From positions 62,001 to 126,000 of the forward strand of contig JAJFBE010000004.1 of assembly GCA_020697255.1 (NCBI GenBank): a stretch of 64,000 nucleotides of DNA, written 5' to 3'. The notes under the pieces were generated by a model that saw only the letters and a program-made list of their open reading frames with translations, searched no databases and was not told the origin of the DNA. Source of the stretch: Burkholderiales bacterium (GTDB lineage Bacteria > Pseudomonadota > Gammaproteobacteria > Burkholderiales > UBA11063). Shown here piece after piece: positions 1 to 10,337 of the stretch (position 1 is its first letter; the number at the start of each line of letters is the position of its first letter). A program made the position numbers and the translations under genes.

Positions 1-1052
<1,052 letters not shown>

Positions 1053-1183
1053 TTATATAATATAAACAATGTATTTTAACATGGGAAATGAGAACGCTGC
1101 CTTCCATTATGTGTTTTGGCTTTTTCAAGTAATAGTAACTAATAACTAAATAGCCTTAGCTACCCTTGATAAGGTAAATTTTT

Positions 1184-2383
1184 CTATACAGTAATGGTAG
1201 CTTTTTTATCGATGATTAGAGCACATATACCGCTGCCTGTGACATTGGTCATGGTACGCATCATATCTACAACCTTATCTATACCAATTACCAATGCCAA
1301 ACCCTCTAGCGGCAAGCCAATACTTAGTAGCACTACTGTTGCCATAATTGAAGCCGTACCCGGGACGCCCGCGGTACCAATTGTAGCAATGGTACAGGTC
1401 ACAATTATTAATATATACTGAGTGATAGATAAATCAATATTAAATAAATTGGCCGTTAAAATACATACAACGGCCGGATATATTGCACCACAACCATCCA
1501 TTTTCATAGTAGCACCAAGTGGCGCGACAAAACCGGCAACCGATTCTTTTATCTTTACCCGATCAACCAAAGTTTCCAACGTTACAGGCATAGTGCCTAA
1601 ACTAGATGAAGTAGTAAATGCCGTAATCATCGCCGGCCAAAATTGCCTAAAAAAAGTAATGGGATTTTTATGCGCCACAAAAGTCACTAATAAGGCATAA
1701 ACAATTAATTGTAATGCACAGGCAACATATATTGCCAAAATAAATTTAGCCAGCGGCAATAAGGTAGCAATACCATAATCATGCCCTACCGGCGCTACAA
1801 GTGCAAAAATTCCAATTGGTGATAGACGGATAATCACCCGGGTAATTTTAAACATCACATGCGAGAACTCATCAAAAAAGGCACGCACATGACGCCCCTG
1901 ATCATGTAAGCTGGTGAGCGCAATACCAAAAAAAATAGCAAAAATAATAACCGGGATTATTCTCCCCATAGCAATGTCATGGATTAGATTACCGGGTAAC
2001 ATATTTAAAAATGTATCGGCAATATTAGGTATTTCACGTGGCTTATATTTGGCAATTATTGCCGGGTCTAAAATTAAACCACTACCCGGTGAAAAAAGTG
2101 AACCAACAGCAACACCTATTACAGATGCAATGGCTGCTGTTAACATAAACCAGATTAAAGTATTTAATCCAAGTTTTTTTACCAAAGCAATACTTTCTAA
2201 TTTGGAAAAACTGGCCACAATAGTTGAAAAAGTTAATGGCACTATAATTAATTGTAATAGTTTAATAAATGCACTACCAAATGGTATGACAGCCTTCAGC
2301 GCCGGTATAGGCATAAAATGTCCAAGTACCAGGCCTAAAACTAGGGCAAATAAGCATTGATTGCCAAAACCAAGCCTTTTCAT
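1184..2383 (-). CDS. dicarboxylate/amino acid:cation symporter (DAACS/SLC1 family), atypical cation site
   Basis: A 399-residue inner-membrane carrier of the GltP/DctA/TcyP family. Recognisable motifs are the serine-rich HP1 region (TSSSLGTMPVT), GATMKMDGCGAIYPAV in place of the usual GATINMDGTALYQAV, and the C-terminal GIDKVVDMMRTMTNVTGSG. Against the archaeal aspartate transporter GltPh, residues equivalent to D312, D390, D394, R397 and N401 are kept. N310 has become Lys and D405 has become Ser, both of which help bind Na+. Substrate is probably an amino acid, since the D394/R397 pair is kept, but which one cannot be said. It lies 37 bp after the methyltransferase gene. Confidence 0.9.
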   Translation of the reverse strand: MKRLGFGNQCLFALVLGLVLGHFMPIPALKAVIPFGSAFIKLLQLIIVPLTFSTIVASFSKLESIALVKKLGLNTLIWFMLTAAIASVIGVAVGSLFSPGSGLILDPAIIAKYKPREIPNIADTFLNMLPGNLIHDIAMGRIIPVIIFAIFFGIALTSLHDQGRHVRAFFDEFSHVMFKITRVIIRLSPIGIFALVAPVGHDYGIATLLPLAKFILAIYVACALQLIVYALLVTFVAHKNPITFFRQFWPAMITAFTTSSSLGTMPVTLETLVDRVKIKESVAGFVAPLGATMKMDGCGAIYPAVVCILTANLFNIDLSITQYILIIVTCTIATIGTAGVPGTASIMATVVLLSIGLPLEGLALVIGIDKVVDMMRTMTNVTGSGICALIIDKKATITV

Positions 2384-2420
2384 AAGCTATCCTTTCATAT
2401 TAATAATGCCCTGGCGCAAA

Positions 2421-3560
2421 TTAAAGAGTATAACTGCGATCGTTGCCGCTAAAACCCAGATAATCTACATTATCTAGGTTTTTGCTAAAAGCTATTACCT
2501 TGAATGCCTCTCCCATCTGATTAGGGGAAATTAGCCTGTTTAGCTGGTTGGTAAGCTGTAAATATTCACTATCAGTACATTTTTTATGTCTTTTTTCCAA
2601 CTCCTGGATTATTCCACAGTTTATTAAAAAAGAACTTTGGGTAGTATAGCCTAATAATTCTAGATTATTATCAATTGCAGTTTTGGCAATCGCAGTAAAA
2701 TCAACACTGCTGGTAATATCAATTAAGCCCGGATACATTAATACATCATCCAGTAGATGCTGCCTAAAAAAACCACGTAGCGTACCTTGCACCCTGGTGG
2801 GTAAATAAAACTCCGACTCTCCATAACCATAATCAATAAGTATAATAACCCCGGTATGGAGCATTTCACTTAAGCTTTTAATAAACCCCATGCGTTCCAG
2901 GCTAATCTCTGAAGTATAATTATTCGTAGTTTGCCGGATATTTTTACACACTTCCTGAGTATTTTCATCTGCTTTGATATCAGTAAAAACAAATTTATCC
3001 GCATTAAAACTCACCACTTTAGAATATATTTTTCCATTCTGCCAATGTACGACATCACAAGGGATAGCATCAAGAACTTCATTACCAATAATTACACCAT
3101 CAAATTTTTTAGGTAATTCAGTTAACCAGCTTACCCGGTCTTTGAATTCAGGCTTTTCTTTAAGTAATCTTTCTTTTTGTACTTGCACTAAAGAAGTGCT
3201 TAATTCGAGGATATAGTAATGTTTAATCTCATCTTTCGTATTAGCTAAAATATCTAGCATAAGCTGGCCATTTCCAGCCCCGAATTCAAGAATGTTCTTT
3301 ACGACATTTCTCTTAAAAATTTCTTTTATCTGCCTGGATAATCCAACTGCAAACAATTCAGATACTAAGGGTGCGGTGATAAAGTCACCGGATGAGCCAA
3401 ATTTATATAATAAGTTATTATAATAGCCGTATTGGGGATGGTATAACGCTAAAGACATATATTTACTAAATGAAATATACGTCTCACCAATTTCATCTTG
3501 TATAATCTTTGATAGAGCTTCTGTTAGCTTGACTTGCCGCTTATTTAAATCAAATTGCAT
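2421..3560 (-). CDS. class I SAM-dependent methyltransferase, MidA/NDUFAF7 family (DUF185)
   Basis: A 379-residue cytosolic methyltransferase of the COG1565 family, whose mitochondrial member NDUFAF7 dimethylates an arginine of complex I. The glycine-rich SAM loop appears as LEFGAGNGQLMLDIL near residue 90, followed by the family signature GNEVLDAIPCDVV near 157. The length is normal. It overlaps the upstream PAP2 gene by 11 bp, so the two are probably translationally coupled. The substrate in bacteria is not established. Confidence 0.88.
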   Translation of the reverse strand: MQFDLNKRQVKLTEALSKIIQDEIGETYISFSKYMSLALYHPQYGYYNNLLYKFGSSGDFITAPLVSELFAVGLSRQIKEIFKRNVVKNILEFGAGNGQLMLDILANTKDEIKHYYILELSTSLVQVQKERLLKEKPEFKDRVSWLTELPKKFDGVIIGNEVLDAIPCDVVHWQNGKIYSKVVSFNADKFVFTDIKADENTQEVCKNIRQTTNNYTSEISLERMGFIKSLSEMLHTGVIILIDYGYGESEFYLPTRVQGTLRGFFRQHLLDDVLMYPGLIDITSSVDFTAIAKTAIDNNLELLGYTTQSSFLINCGIIQELEKRHKKCTDSEYLQLTNQLNRLISPNQMGEAFKVIAFSKNLDNVDYLGFSGNDRSYTL

Positions 3561-4329
3561 CAGATTTTATCCTATACCTATTAGCAAGGTAGATTGCTCT
3601 ACCTATTACTAACCCTAATATGACCGAAACACATATATCACTAAACCAATGGTTCATGGTATAAATTCTACCGATTCCAACACCTACAGCAAAACACACC
3701 AATAAAAAACGATAAAGAGGTACTTTAATATATAATACCAATGGGACTATTGCTGCAAAAATCGTAATAGTATGCCCTGATGGCATACTATTATATGCAT
3801 AAGTTAAATCAATTAACTTCTTATCTCCAGAGATAAAAAAATAAAAGAAATTAGTTGGCTCTAAACCAATGGCTGGGCGCTGACGGTTAAATATAAATTT
3901 TAATACCGCATTAAATAGTCCGGCATAGATTGCTGCCACATATGCAATTTTAAGAACTATTGCATTATTAGCTTTACCTAAAAATTCATAAATGATGCTA
4001 AGCGTAAATAACACACCAACAATAAACCACCCCTCCCCCATTGAATTTACAAAATCCAAAAGCGTATATGTATTGACGTTATACCATTTTGTACAAAGTT
4101 TAGCAATTGGTAAATCGATAAAACGGATAACCAGCAAAACAAATAATAAAAACATCAAAAGGAGTTTATAACGGCTGCGAATTTGCTCGAGTATATTGAC
4201 AAATATGCCACTAAAATAACCGTCTCTTATAGTTTTAGTTAATACAAATACTGCATAAATTACAAACAATGCGCCAAACACTACAATTGGTTTTGGCATA
4301 CTGGCATAGTTGACAATTTGTTGTAGCAT
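3550..4329 (-). CDS. PAP2-family membrane phosphatase
   Basis: A 259-residue polytopic membrane phosphatase with the full PAP2 tripartite signature: K-x6-RP (KFIFNRQRP), PSGH (SMPSGHTITIF) and the third motif GRIYTMNHWFSD, which supplies the catalytic His and Asp. It has five or six hydrophobic segments. Likely substrates are lipid phosphates such as undecaprenyl-PP or phosphatidic or lipid A phosphates; sequence alone does not decide. It sits 2 bp after a nucleotide-sugar aminotransferase gene, which hints at an envelope glycan or lipid role. Confidence 0.9.
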   Translation of the reverse strand: MLQQIVNYASMPKPIVVFGALFVIYAVFVLTKTIRDGYFSGIFVNILEQIRSRYKLLLMFLLFVLLVIRFIDLPIAKLCTKWYNVNTYTLLDFVNSMGEGWFIVGVLFTLSIIYEFLGKANNAIVLKIAYVAAIYAGLFNAVLKFIFNRQRPAIGLEPTNFFYFFISGDKKLIDLTYAYNSMPSGHTITIFAAIVPLVLYIKVPLYRFLLVCFAVGVGIGRIYTMNHWFSDICVSVILGLVIGRAIYLANRYRIKSDAI

Positions 4330-4331
4330 AT

Positions 4332-5426
4332 TTAAATATCCAGAGAACTTTTTACCACCTCTACAATTTTATCCTGAGTAGCAACATCCAGATATGGATG
4401 CATGGGTAAACTTATCACACTTGCAGCCAAGCTTTCAGAAACAGATAAATCTTGCCCCTGGTAATATGCTGCCAAGGCTGGTTGTTGATGCAGTGAAAGC
4501 GGATAATGCACCGATGTTGGAATGCCGGCATCTTGCATATCATTAATTAGTTTGTCCCGGTTTTTAGTGATGATTGTATATTGTGCATAGACATGGCTAC
4601 ACCCATTTGTAACTACCGGTGTTAAACAATTACTATCTTTTAATAACTCAGTATACCGTTTACCAATTTGGGCACGCTTAATTAGTTCATCCTCAAAGAT
4701 GCGCATTTTAGCCAATAAAATTGCTGCCTGCAGTGTATCCAGTCTTCCATTTATACCAAGCATCACATGATGGTAGCGCCTATCTTGCCCATGTACCCTA
4801 ATTTGCGACATTGCTGTAGCCAATGCATCATCATTAGTAAAGCAAGCACCGGCGTCCCCATATGCACCAAGTGGTTTTGATGGAAAGAAACTGGTGGTGG
4901 CAATTGTAGTTAACCCACTGGAGCGTTTACCTTTATATGTAGCCCCAAAACTTTGTGCTGCATCTTCTATTACCGCAATTTTATGTTTGGCCGCAATAGT
5001 ATTAATAGCATCGATATCAGCACACATACCAAAAAGGCTAACTGGAATAATTGCTTTTGTTTTAGACGTAATTGCACTTTCCAGCTTATTTGGATCTAAA
5101 TTAAATGTCCTGGCATCAACATCTACAAATATTGGCTTTGCACCAAGTAATACCACTTGAGAGGCAGTTGCAATAAAAGTAAATGCCGGAACAATAACCT
5201 CATCACCAGACTTTATGTTTAAAGCCATAAGCGCAATTAATAATGCGGTAGTTCCATCAGCAACGCCAACACAATGTTTTACATTAGCATAATTAGCTAA
5301 AATAGTTTCTAGCTCTTTAACCTTGCCGCCCATAATATACTGCCCTGAGTCCAGAACCTGGTTAATTTCTTTTAACACATCGTCCTTGATACGTTTGTAT
5401 TGAGATTTTAAATCGATGAAATCCAT
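4332..5426 (-). CDS. DegT/DnrJ/EryC1/StrS aminotransferase, WbpE-like
   Basis: A 364-residue PLP-dependent nucleotide-sugar aminotransferase. The PLP lysine is in TTSFFPSKPLGAYGD, near residue 186. Other conserved blocks are GTTALLIAL, the EDAAQSFGATYKGKRS loop, GRLDTLQAAIL and the C-terminal YPLSLHQQPA. Similarity to Pseudomonas WbpE, the UDP-2-acetamido-3-keto-glucuronate aminotransferase, is strong throughout, so a role in making a 2,3-diamino sugar for O-antigen or another glycan is likely. No other sugar-pathway genes are in the window. It lies 13 bp after the cyclo-ligase gene. Confidence 0.9.
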   Translation of the reverse strand: MDFIDLKSQYKRIKDDVLKEINQVLDSGQYIMGGKVKELETILANYANVKHCVGVADGTTALLIALMALNIKSGDEVIVPAFTFIATASQVVLLGAKPIFVDVDARTFNLDPNKLESAITSKTKAIIPVSLFGMCADIDAINTIAAKHKIAVIEDAAQSFGATYKGKRSSGLTTIATTSFFPSKPLGAYGDAGACFTNDDALATAMSQIRVHGQDRRYHHVMLGINGRLDTLQAAILLAKMRIFEDELIKRAQIGKRYTELLKDSNCLTPVVTNGCSHVYAQYTIITKNRDKLINDMQDAGIPTSVHYPLSLHQQPALAAYYQGQDLSVSESLAASVISLPMHPYLDVATQDKIVEVVKSSLDI

Positions 5427-5439
5427 AAAATATTTTCTT

Positions 5440-5988
5440 CTAAAATTTAATTAGTTGTTCTTCTGAAGCGAAATAATCTAACTGAACATCCCAATCATCA
5501 TTGGGAACGTGCGCTATTAACTGTGAATCAAAACCTATGCCACATAAAATTGGGACGGGGTTTTTATGTATATCCGCCAAGGTGGTATCATAGTAGCCCC
5601 CGCCTTTGCCCAACCTAAAACCACGTACATCAACTGCAATTAATGGTAATAATATTAAGTCCAGATTATACCATTCATAACAATCTTTTGGCACAAACTC
5701 TTTATCCGAAAAAATATGCGGATAACTTGCATTATATTTTGTCAAAAGCATATGTTTTGCGTGTTTATAACTAAGCGGCTGATATAATTGCTTTTCATTT
5801 GCCAGGCAGTAATTAATTACATCAGATAGATGCAGTTCGCTGCCATATGCATGATATACCGCAATTCGGGTGGCTCTATCTAGTAATGGCTTTAAATGGA
5901 TCAGTAATTTTTGGGCAGCTTCTTTTTTTGTTTTAGCTGTATATGCTTTTAGCTGGTTTTTGATTTGATCTCGAATAGCCTGTTTCAT
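5440..5988 (-). CDS. 5-formyltetrahydrofolate cyclo-ligase
   Basis: A 182-residue enzyme that converts 5-formyl-THF to 5,10-methenyl-THF with ATP. The family signature LGKGGGYYDTTLA (near residue 127) and the following CGIGFDSQ are present. Length is usual. The ATG at 5988 gives the normal N-terminus but has no Shine-Dalgarno in front. An extended -10 (TGGTATAAT at 5998-6006) lies so close that the transcript may be nearly leaderless. It heads a minus-strand series with the aminotransferase, phosphatase and methyltransferase genes. Confidence 0.93.
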   Translation of the reverse strand: MKQAIRDQIKNQLKAYTAKTKKEAAQKLLIHLKPLLDRATRIAVYHAYGSELHLSDVINYCLANEKQLYQPLSYKHAKHMLLTKYNASYPHIFSDKEFVPKDCYEWYNLDLILLPLIAVDVRGFRLGKGGGYYDTTLADIHKNPVPILCGIGFDSQLIAHVPNDDWDVQLDYFASEEQLIKF

Positions 5989-5997
5989 TAGAGGGAA

Positions 5998-6006
5998 ATT
6001 ATACCA
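5998..6006 (-). promoter_or_regulatory. extended -10 promoter for the cyclo-ligase gene
   Basis: On the minus strand this reads TGGTATAAT, a perfect -10 hexamer with the TGn extension. No good -35 is visible. Expected transcription start is about 7 nt downstream, only a few bases before the ATG at 5988. Confidence 0.5.
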
Positions 6007-6027
6007 GAAGTGAGTCTTGAGATAAGG

Positions 6028-6033
6028 TATAAT
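6028..6033 (+). promoter_or_regulatory. -10 box for the lytic transglycosylase gene
   Basis: TATAAT on the plus strand, 23 bp before the ATG at 6057, in the 68-bp divergent region. No convincing -35 at normal spacing, so confidence is moderate. Confidence 0.4.
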
Positions 6034-6056
6034 TTCTACTGGAATTATTAGATGTT

Positions 6057-8015
6057 ATGATGGGGATAGGTATGCAGCCGAAAAAGAATAGCATTTCTGC
6101 AAATTTACATAAAAACACGACAAAAAAGAATCTAACCAAAAAATACCTAACTATGGCCTTAATCGGTGGCTTATTAATCAGTAACAGCGCTACTGCGATA
6201 TCTACCCTTGCTACGGCAGATAAATATTACACAAGCGGAAAAATCATTCCCCTATGGCAAATATATAGCAAAAATCCAAGCAATAGGGGCATAGCCTACC
6301 TGTATGCAAAAGCATTATTAGGTAAAAATAACCCGTCAGCTGCAGAGGTTTTTATAAGAAATAATTTTAATGATTATTTACGTAACGATATACTGCATCA
6401 ACTACTCAACTTTTATTATACCAATAGCAGTTATTCAAGTTATCTGCGAATATATAAGCTGTTGCCTGATAGCCAAAAAACCACTAACGAAAAATGTGGA
6501 TATGATATTGCTAGCGGACAGGTAACAGTGGATTTGGCTTATATTGCTAATAATAACCCACCATTATGGTGTGCAGATTTATTACCTTCTGCCTATGCAA
6601 AAGGACATGTGAATAAAGAACAACGTAACTGGATGCTTTATAATTTGGTAGCAAATGATAAATCGGGTGCCTATAACCAAATAGCACCAAGTCTGGGATT
6701 AGGCACAATCTATTTTGCCAAATATTCGGGTAAGCCCGCAAGTAAATTATTAAGTAACGATTATCTGGTAGTTAGCAGAATTACCAGCATCGGGCATAAG
6801 TATCCGGATCAGGCATTATCCGAACTCAGGTCTTCAGGTATCAGCAGTAACGCTACCGCATTTTTAGGTAATTTCCTGGCTATGCATTTTGCACTAAAAC
6901 ATGATTTTAAGCAAGCCATATCCCTCTATGAAAAATATGGAGATAATTTAAGCGATGATGAATACGAATGGTTAGCCCGCTCATATTTATTCTATGGCAA
7001 ATGGAGCGATCTTATCAAAACTATAAATGATATGCCCAAAAATTTAAGCAGTAAAAATGTATGGCTCTACTGGAAGGCAGCAGCCTATGCAAGCTCAGGC
7101 GAATCAGAAAAAGCAATGGAAACTTTTAAGCTTATTTCAAATGATTACTCATACTATTCAATGCTTGCGGCTTCTGAATTAAAAACTTTTACAGTATATA
7201 ACACAAAACCACCTAAAACCACTACCCTGGATAACTCGGTCGAAGCTAAGGCTACAAAAATTGCGCTTAATTTATACCAGGAAGGAAAAAACAATAGCTT
7301 AAAACATTTGACAAATATAGGTAATGCCGAATGGAATTATGCAGCTAAAACAACAGAGGATGATGCCTTATTACTTGCCATGGCTAATCTGGCACGGCAA
7401 TATAATTTTTATGACTTGAGCATTTATGCCGCCAACCAAATGGAAAACCGCTATATTGAACTGAGCTTTCCATTGCCGTTTTTTGCAACGTTTTCCCAGT
7501 ATAGCAGAATTTTTGGTATAGATCCAACCTATACCCTGGCAATCAGCCGTCAGGAAAGCCGCTTTGATTATAAAGTCATCGCATTTGACGGTGGTGTTGG
7601 ATTAATGCAAATAATGCCGCAAACAGCACTATATATTGCACGTAAATCCGGCTCGGTAAACTGCTATCATAAAGGTGCTGAATGTAATATCAAATTTGGT
7701 TCATGGTACTTAGGTAGCCTGAATAATAAATTTGGTAATCTAATTTACTCAACCGCAGCATATAATGCCGGGCCTGGCCGCCCGAAAAGGTGGCAGGACA
7801 TATTGGGTAACTTGGATGACAGGATTCAAATCGAGTTAATCCCGATTACCATTACCCGTGATTATGTAAAAAATGTATTAAGCAATAAGGCTATTTATGA
7901 TAGTGAAATTGCCGGTATTAATAAAATTGATTTTGCGACTTATGTAAATAAAATCGGTAAACATCATTACTTAAATATATTTGACGATGATAATACAGAT
8001 GCAGGCAAATTATAA
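6057..8015 (+). CDS. soluble lytic murein transglycosylase, Slt family
   Basis: A 652-residue periplasmic enzyme that cleaves peptidoglycan glycan strands with formation of 1,6-anhydro-MurNAc. A basic N-terminus is followed by a hydrophobic signal segment (MALIGGLLISNSATA), then a long alpha-helical superhelical region typical of Slt70, then the C-terminal catalytic domain. The catalytic Glu, near residue 499, is in ISRQESRF, followed by GVGLMQIMPQTA and AAYNAGPGRPKRW. An internal ATG at 6072 has a better Shine-Dalgarno (GGGGATAGGT) and may be the true start. Three bases separate it from cca. Confidence 0.93.
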   Translation: MMGIGMQPKKNSISANLHKNTTKKNLTKKYLTMALIGGLLISNSATAISTLATADKYYTSGKIIPLWQIYSKNPSNRGIAYLYAKALLGKNNPSAAEVFIRNNFNDYLRNDILHQLLNFYYTNSSYSSYLRIYKLLPDSQKTTNEKCGYDIASGQVTVDLAYIANNNPPLWCADLLPSAYAKGHVNKEQRNWMLYNLVANDKSGAYNQIAPSLGLGTIYFAKYSGKPASKLLSNDYLVVSRITSIGHKYPDQALSELRSSGISSNATAFLGNFLAMHFALKHDFKQAISLYEKYGDNLSDDEYEWLARSYLFYGKWSDLIKTINDMPKNLSSKNVWLYWKAAAYASSGESEKAMETFKLISNDYSYYSMLAASELKTFTVYNTKPPKTTTLDNSVEAKATKIALNLYQEGKNNSLKHLTNIGNAEWNYAAKTTEDDALLLAMANLARQYNFYDLSIYAANQMENRYIELSFPLPFFATFSQYSRIFGIDPTYTLAISRQESRFDYKVIAFDGGVGLMQIMPQTALYIARKSGSVNCYHKGAECNIKFGSWYLGSLNNKFGNLIYSTAAYNAGPGRPKRWQDILGNLDDRIQIELIPITITRDYVKNVLSNKAIYDSEIAGINKIDFATYVNKIGKHHYLNIFDDDNTDAGKL

Positions 8016-8018
8016 ATA

Positions 8019-9140
8019 ATGATAAAGATGTATAAGGTTGGGGGTTGTGTCCGCGATAAAATCCTGGGTATAGGATCGCAAGATATTGATTATGTCGTTG
8101 TGGGGGCAACCGCTACTTATATGCAAAGACTTGGCTTTATCCCGGCTGGGCGTCATTTCCCGGTCTTTATTGACCCTAAAACCCAAATTCAATATGCACT
8201 AGCCAGGACTGAAAGGAAAACCGGGGTTGGCTATCATGGTTTCCAGTTTTATGCCAGCCCTGAAGTAACTCTTAAAGAAGACCTGGGAAGACGAGATATC
8301 ACAATTAATGCTATTGCCGAAGATGAAAATGGGCAGTTAATAGACCCCTTTAATGGCATAACTGATCTTAAAAACAAAATTATCCGCCATACAACAGCAG
8401 CCTTTGCCGAAGACCCATTGCGTGTCCTGAGAGTAGCCCGCTTCAGAGCTAAACTTGGCTTTGAGATTGCCGATGAAACAATAAAATTAATGAAGCAAAT
8501 ATGTGAACAAAATGAGCTGGAGCATTTATCTGCCGAACGTATCTGGGATGAACTTAGAAAATCCTTATTAACGCCAAACCCACTAGAGTTTTTTATAACA
8601 TTACACAACGTTGGCGCACTAAATCACATTTTTAGCGAATTTAAAATTATATTTGAAGATAAAAAACTCTATACAAAAACCAGAGCTGATTTGGAGCAGG
8701 CAATTAAACTTGGATTTGCTAATGAAGAAAAGTTTGCTATTATAATTGCCAATATAAGTAACGAATACCCAGAAATTGCAAAAAGCATTATTAAGGCTTG
8801 TAAATTAGGTCATCATTATTCCGACCTTGGATATATTATAAATAAAAATTTAGCGTCTATTTCAATGCTTGAATCATTAAATTCCCAGGCAATACTTAAG
8901 CTGGTAAAAAACATTGATCCGATGCGTAGAAAGAGCAGATTTGAACAACTGTGTAAAGTCCTGGAGGTTACATACACTCAAGGTAAGCATTTGGAACTGC
9001 TAAAAACTATAGCCAGGTGTTTTAATAAAATAAATTATAAGCAATTTGAGGGAATGAGGCTGCAAGATTTGATTGTTGCGATTAATACAGAAAAACTTAA
9101 TATAATAACTGATCTTTATAACCAACTTTTGGGAACTTAA
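8019..9140 (+). CDS. cca: CCA tRNA nucleotidyltransferase, HD motif degenerate
   Basis: Adds or repairs the 3'-CCA of tRNAs. Class II nucleotidyltransferase motifs are complete: KVGGCVRDKILG with the DIDYVV metal-binding pair, the GRRDITINAIA region, and EDPLRVLRVARFRAKLGF. The 373-residue length is shorter than E. coli Cca (412). In the C-terminal half the metal-binding His-Asp pair of the HD phosphohydrolase domain is absent; the equivalent stretch reads FAIIIANISNEYP. CCA addition should be intact while the HD-dependent phosphatase activities are probably lost. It forms an operon with the flanking genes. Confidence 0.93.
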   Translation: MIKMYKVGGCVRDKILGIGSQDIDYVVVGATATYMQRLGFIPAGRHFPVFIDPKTQIQYALARTERKTGVGYHGFQFYASPEVTLKEDLGRRDITINAIAEDENGQLIDPFNGITDLKNKIIRHTTAAFAEDPLRVLRVARFRAKLGFEIADETIKLMKQICEQNELEHLSAERIWDELRKSLLTPNPLEFFITLHNVGALNHIFSEFKIIFEDKKLYTKTRADLEQAIKLGFANEEKFAIIIANISNEYPEIAKSIIKACKLGHHYSDLGYIINKNLASISMLESLNSQAILKLVKNIDPMRRKSRFEQLCKVLEVTYTQGKHLELLKTIARCFNKINYKQFEGMRLQDLIVAINTEKLNIITDLYNQLLGT

Positions 9141-9143
9141 ATT

Positions 9144-9800
9144 ATGCCGCTAAATAATCATTCACTAAATGAAGTAAGTTTATTACTACAATGTTTTATG
9201 ATCTTTGGCGTTGTTACTGCAAGTATCAGCGGGGCTATTCGCGCAATTGAAAGTAAAATGGATATTACCGGGGCTATTTTACTTGCATTTGTTACAGCTA
9301 GCGCCGGTGGTACAATCCGTGACATAATATTTAATGTAGATGTATTTTGGATTAGAGAACAAATGTATATTTGGTTAACCTGTATTATTGGTGCAGCTAC
9401 TTTTATTTTTATTTATTATAAAGGCCGGATTTTAGGTAATAAAAAAATAAATTTTATCCTGATTGTAACCGATGCTATGGGCATTGCAGCATTTAGCCTT
9501 GCCGGTGTTGAAAAATCATTATCTTTAGGGCAGAACAATTCTATTGCAGTAATTATGGGTGTTTGGACTGCTATTGGCGGCGGAGTAATTGCTGATGTTA
9601 TTGCCAATAGAGTTCCTTTAGTATTTACTCAAGAATTACTTTATATTACTGTTGCGTTTTTGGGTTCTGTAGGTTACCTTATTCTTGCTAATAATATTAG
9701 TCATACTACAGCTGGTATTATCTCGGCTATTTTTATGGTTGCACTACGGTTACTTAGCGTTAAATATAAATGGTCACTGCCAACCATAAGTTCAAATTGA
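9144..9800 (+). CDS. UPF0126/TRIC-type membrane protein
   Basis: A 218-residue inner-membrane protein with about seven helices and the internal duplication typical of the UPF0126 (YicG) and bacterial TRIC cation-channel family. The first half carries TASAGGTIRDIIF, the second IGGGVIADVIANRVPLVF. In the second copy the usual Arg of GGGxxRD is Ala. It begins 3 bp after cca and is probably co-transcribed. Family members have been reported as ion channels or glycine uptake proteins; the function here is not established. Confidence 0.85.
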   Translation: MPLNNHSLNEVSLLLQCFMIFGVVTASISGAIRAIESKMDITGAILLAFVTASAGGTIRDIIFNVDVFWIREQMYIWLTCIIGAATFIFIYYKGRILGNKKINFILIVTDAMGIAAFSLAGVEKSLSLGQNNSIAVIMGVWTAIGGGVIADVIANRVPLVFTQELLYITVAFLGSVGYLILANNISHTTAGIISAIFMVALRLLSVKYKWSLPTISSN

Positions 9801-9885
9801 TTTATTTTATGCTATGCAACATAAAAAAATAATTCAATAAATTCAATGTTTTATTTAGCTTAGCAAAATAATAGAAAAAAAAATA

Positions 9886-9914
9886 TTGACAAGTACTCGT
9901 ATATTTGATATAAC
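9886..9914 (+). promoter_or_regulatory. consensus sigma70 promoter of hupB
   Basis: A perfect -35 TTGACA (9886-9891), a 17-bp spacer and a -10 TATAAC (9909-9914). The predicted start, about 9921, leaves a leader of about 60 nt before the HU ATG. This is one of the strongest-looking promoters in the window, as expected for an abundant nucleoid protein. Confidence 0.85.
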
Positions 9915-9983
9915 AACGTCTGCGTAGTATAAATAATACTAATTTTAATAATTAATTTTAACATTTATTGGAGTTTATAAACT

Positions 9984-10274
9984 ATGAACAAATCACAACT
10001 GATCGAAGTCGTTGCACAAAAATCTGATATATCAAAAGTAAAAGCGGCTTTAGCTGTTGACGCTTTTGTTGCTGGTGTTTCAAAAGCTTTAAGTTCTGGC
10101 GACACAGTTACTTTAATTGGTTTTGGTACTTTCTCAACTGTTGGTCGTGCAGCACGTGTTGGACGCAACCCAAAAACAGGTAAAGAGATTAAAATTGCTG
10201 CTACTACTACTCCAAAGTTTAAAGCTGGTAAAGCACTAAAAGATTCTGTTGCTAAAGCTAAAAAGAAAAAATAA
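9984..10274 (+). CDS. hupB: DNA-binding protein HU (beta type)
   Basis: A 96-residue nucleoid-associated histone-like protein that binds and bends DNA without sequence specificity. The hallmark [21 protein letters not shown], near residues 47-67, includes the RNP tip of the beta-arm, and the N-terminal helix [18 protein letters not shown] is standard. The C-terminus ends in a short lysine-rich tail (AKAKKKK), a little longer than E. coli HU (90 residues). A good Shine-Dalgarno (TTGGAG) precedes the ATG, and a consensus promoter and intrinsic terminator bracket the gene, making it monocistronic. Confidence 0.97.
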   Translation: MNKSQLIEVVAQKSDISKVKAALAVDAFVAGVSKALSSGDTVTLIGFGTFSTVGRAARVGRNPKTGKEIKIAATTTPKFKAGKALKDSVAKAKKKK

Positions 10275-10292
10275 TTTTTTTCTGTCTTAATT

Positions 10293-10322
10293 AAAAGATG
10301 CCGTTTTCTGGCATCTTTTTTA
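10293..10322 (+). terminator. Rho-independent terminator of hupB
   Basis: Stem AAAAGATGCC / GGCATCTTTT with a 7-nt loop, running into a T tract, beginning 19 bp after the HU stop codon. Confidence 0.9.
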
Positions 10323-10337
10323 ATTGGAAAACATCGT

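Noticed and set aside
5989-6056. 6S RNA, often linked to the cyclo-ligase gene
   Set aside because: The gap is only 68 bp and consists of divergent promoters.
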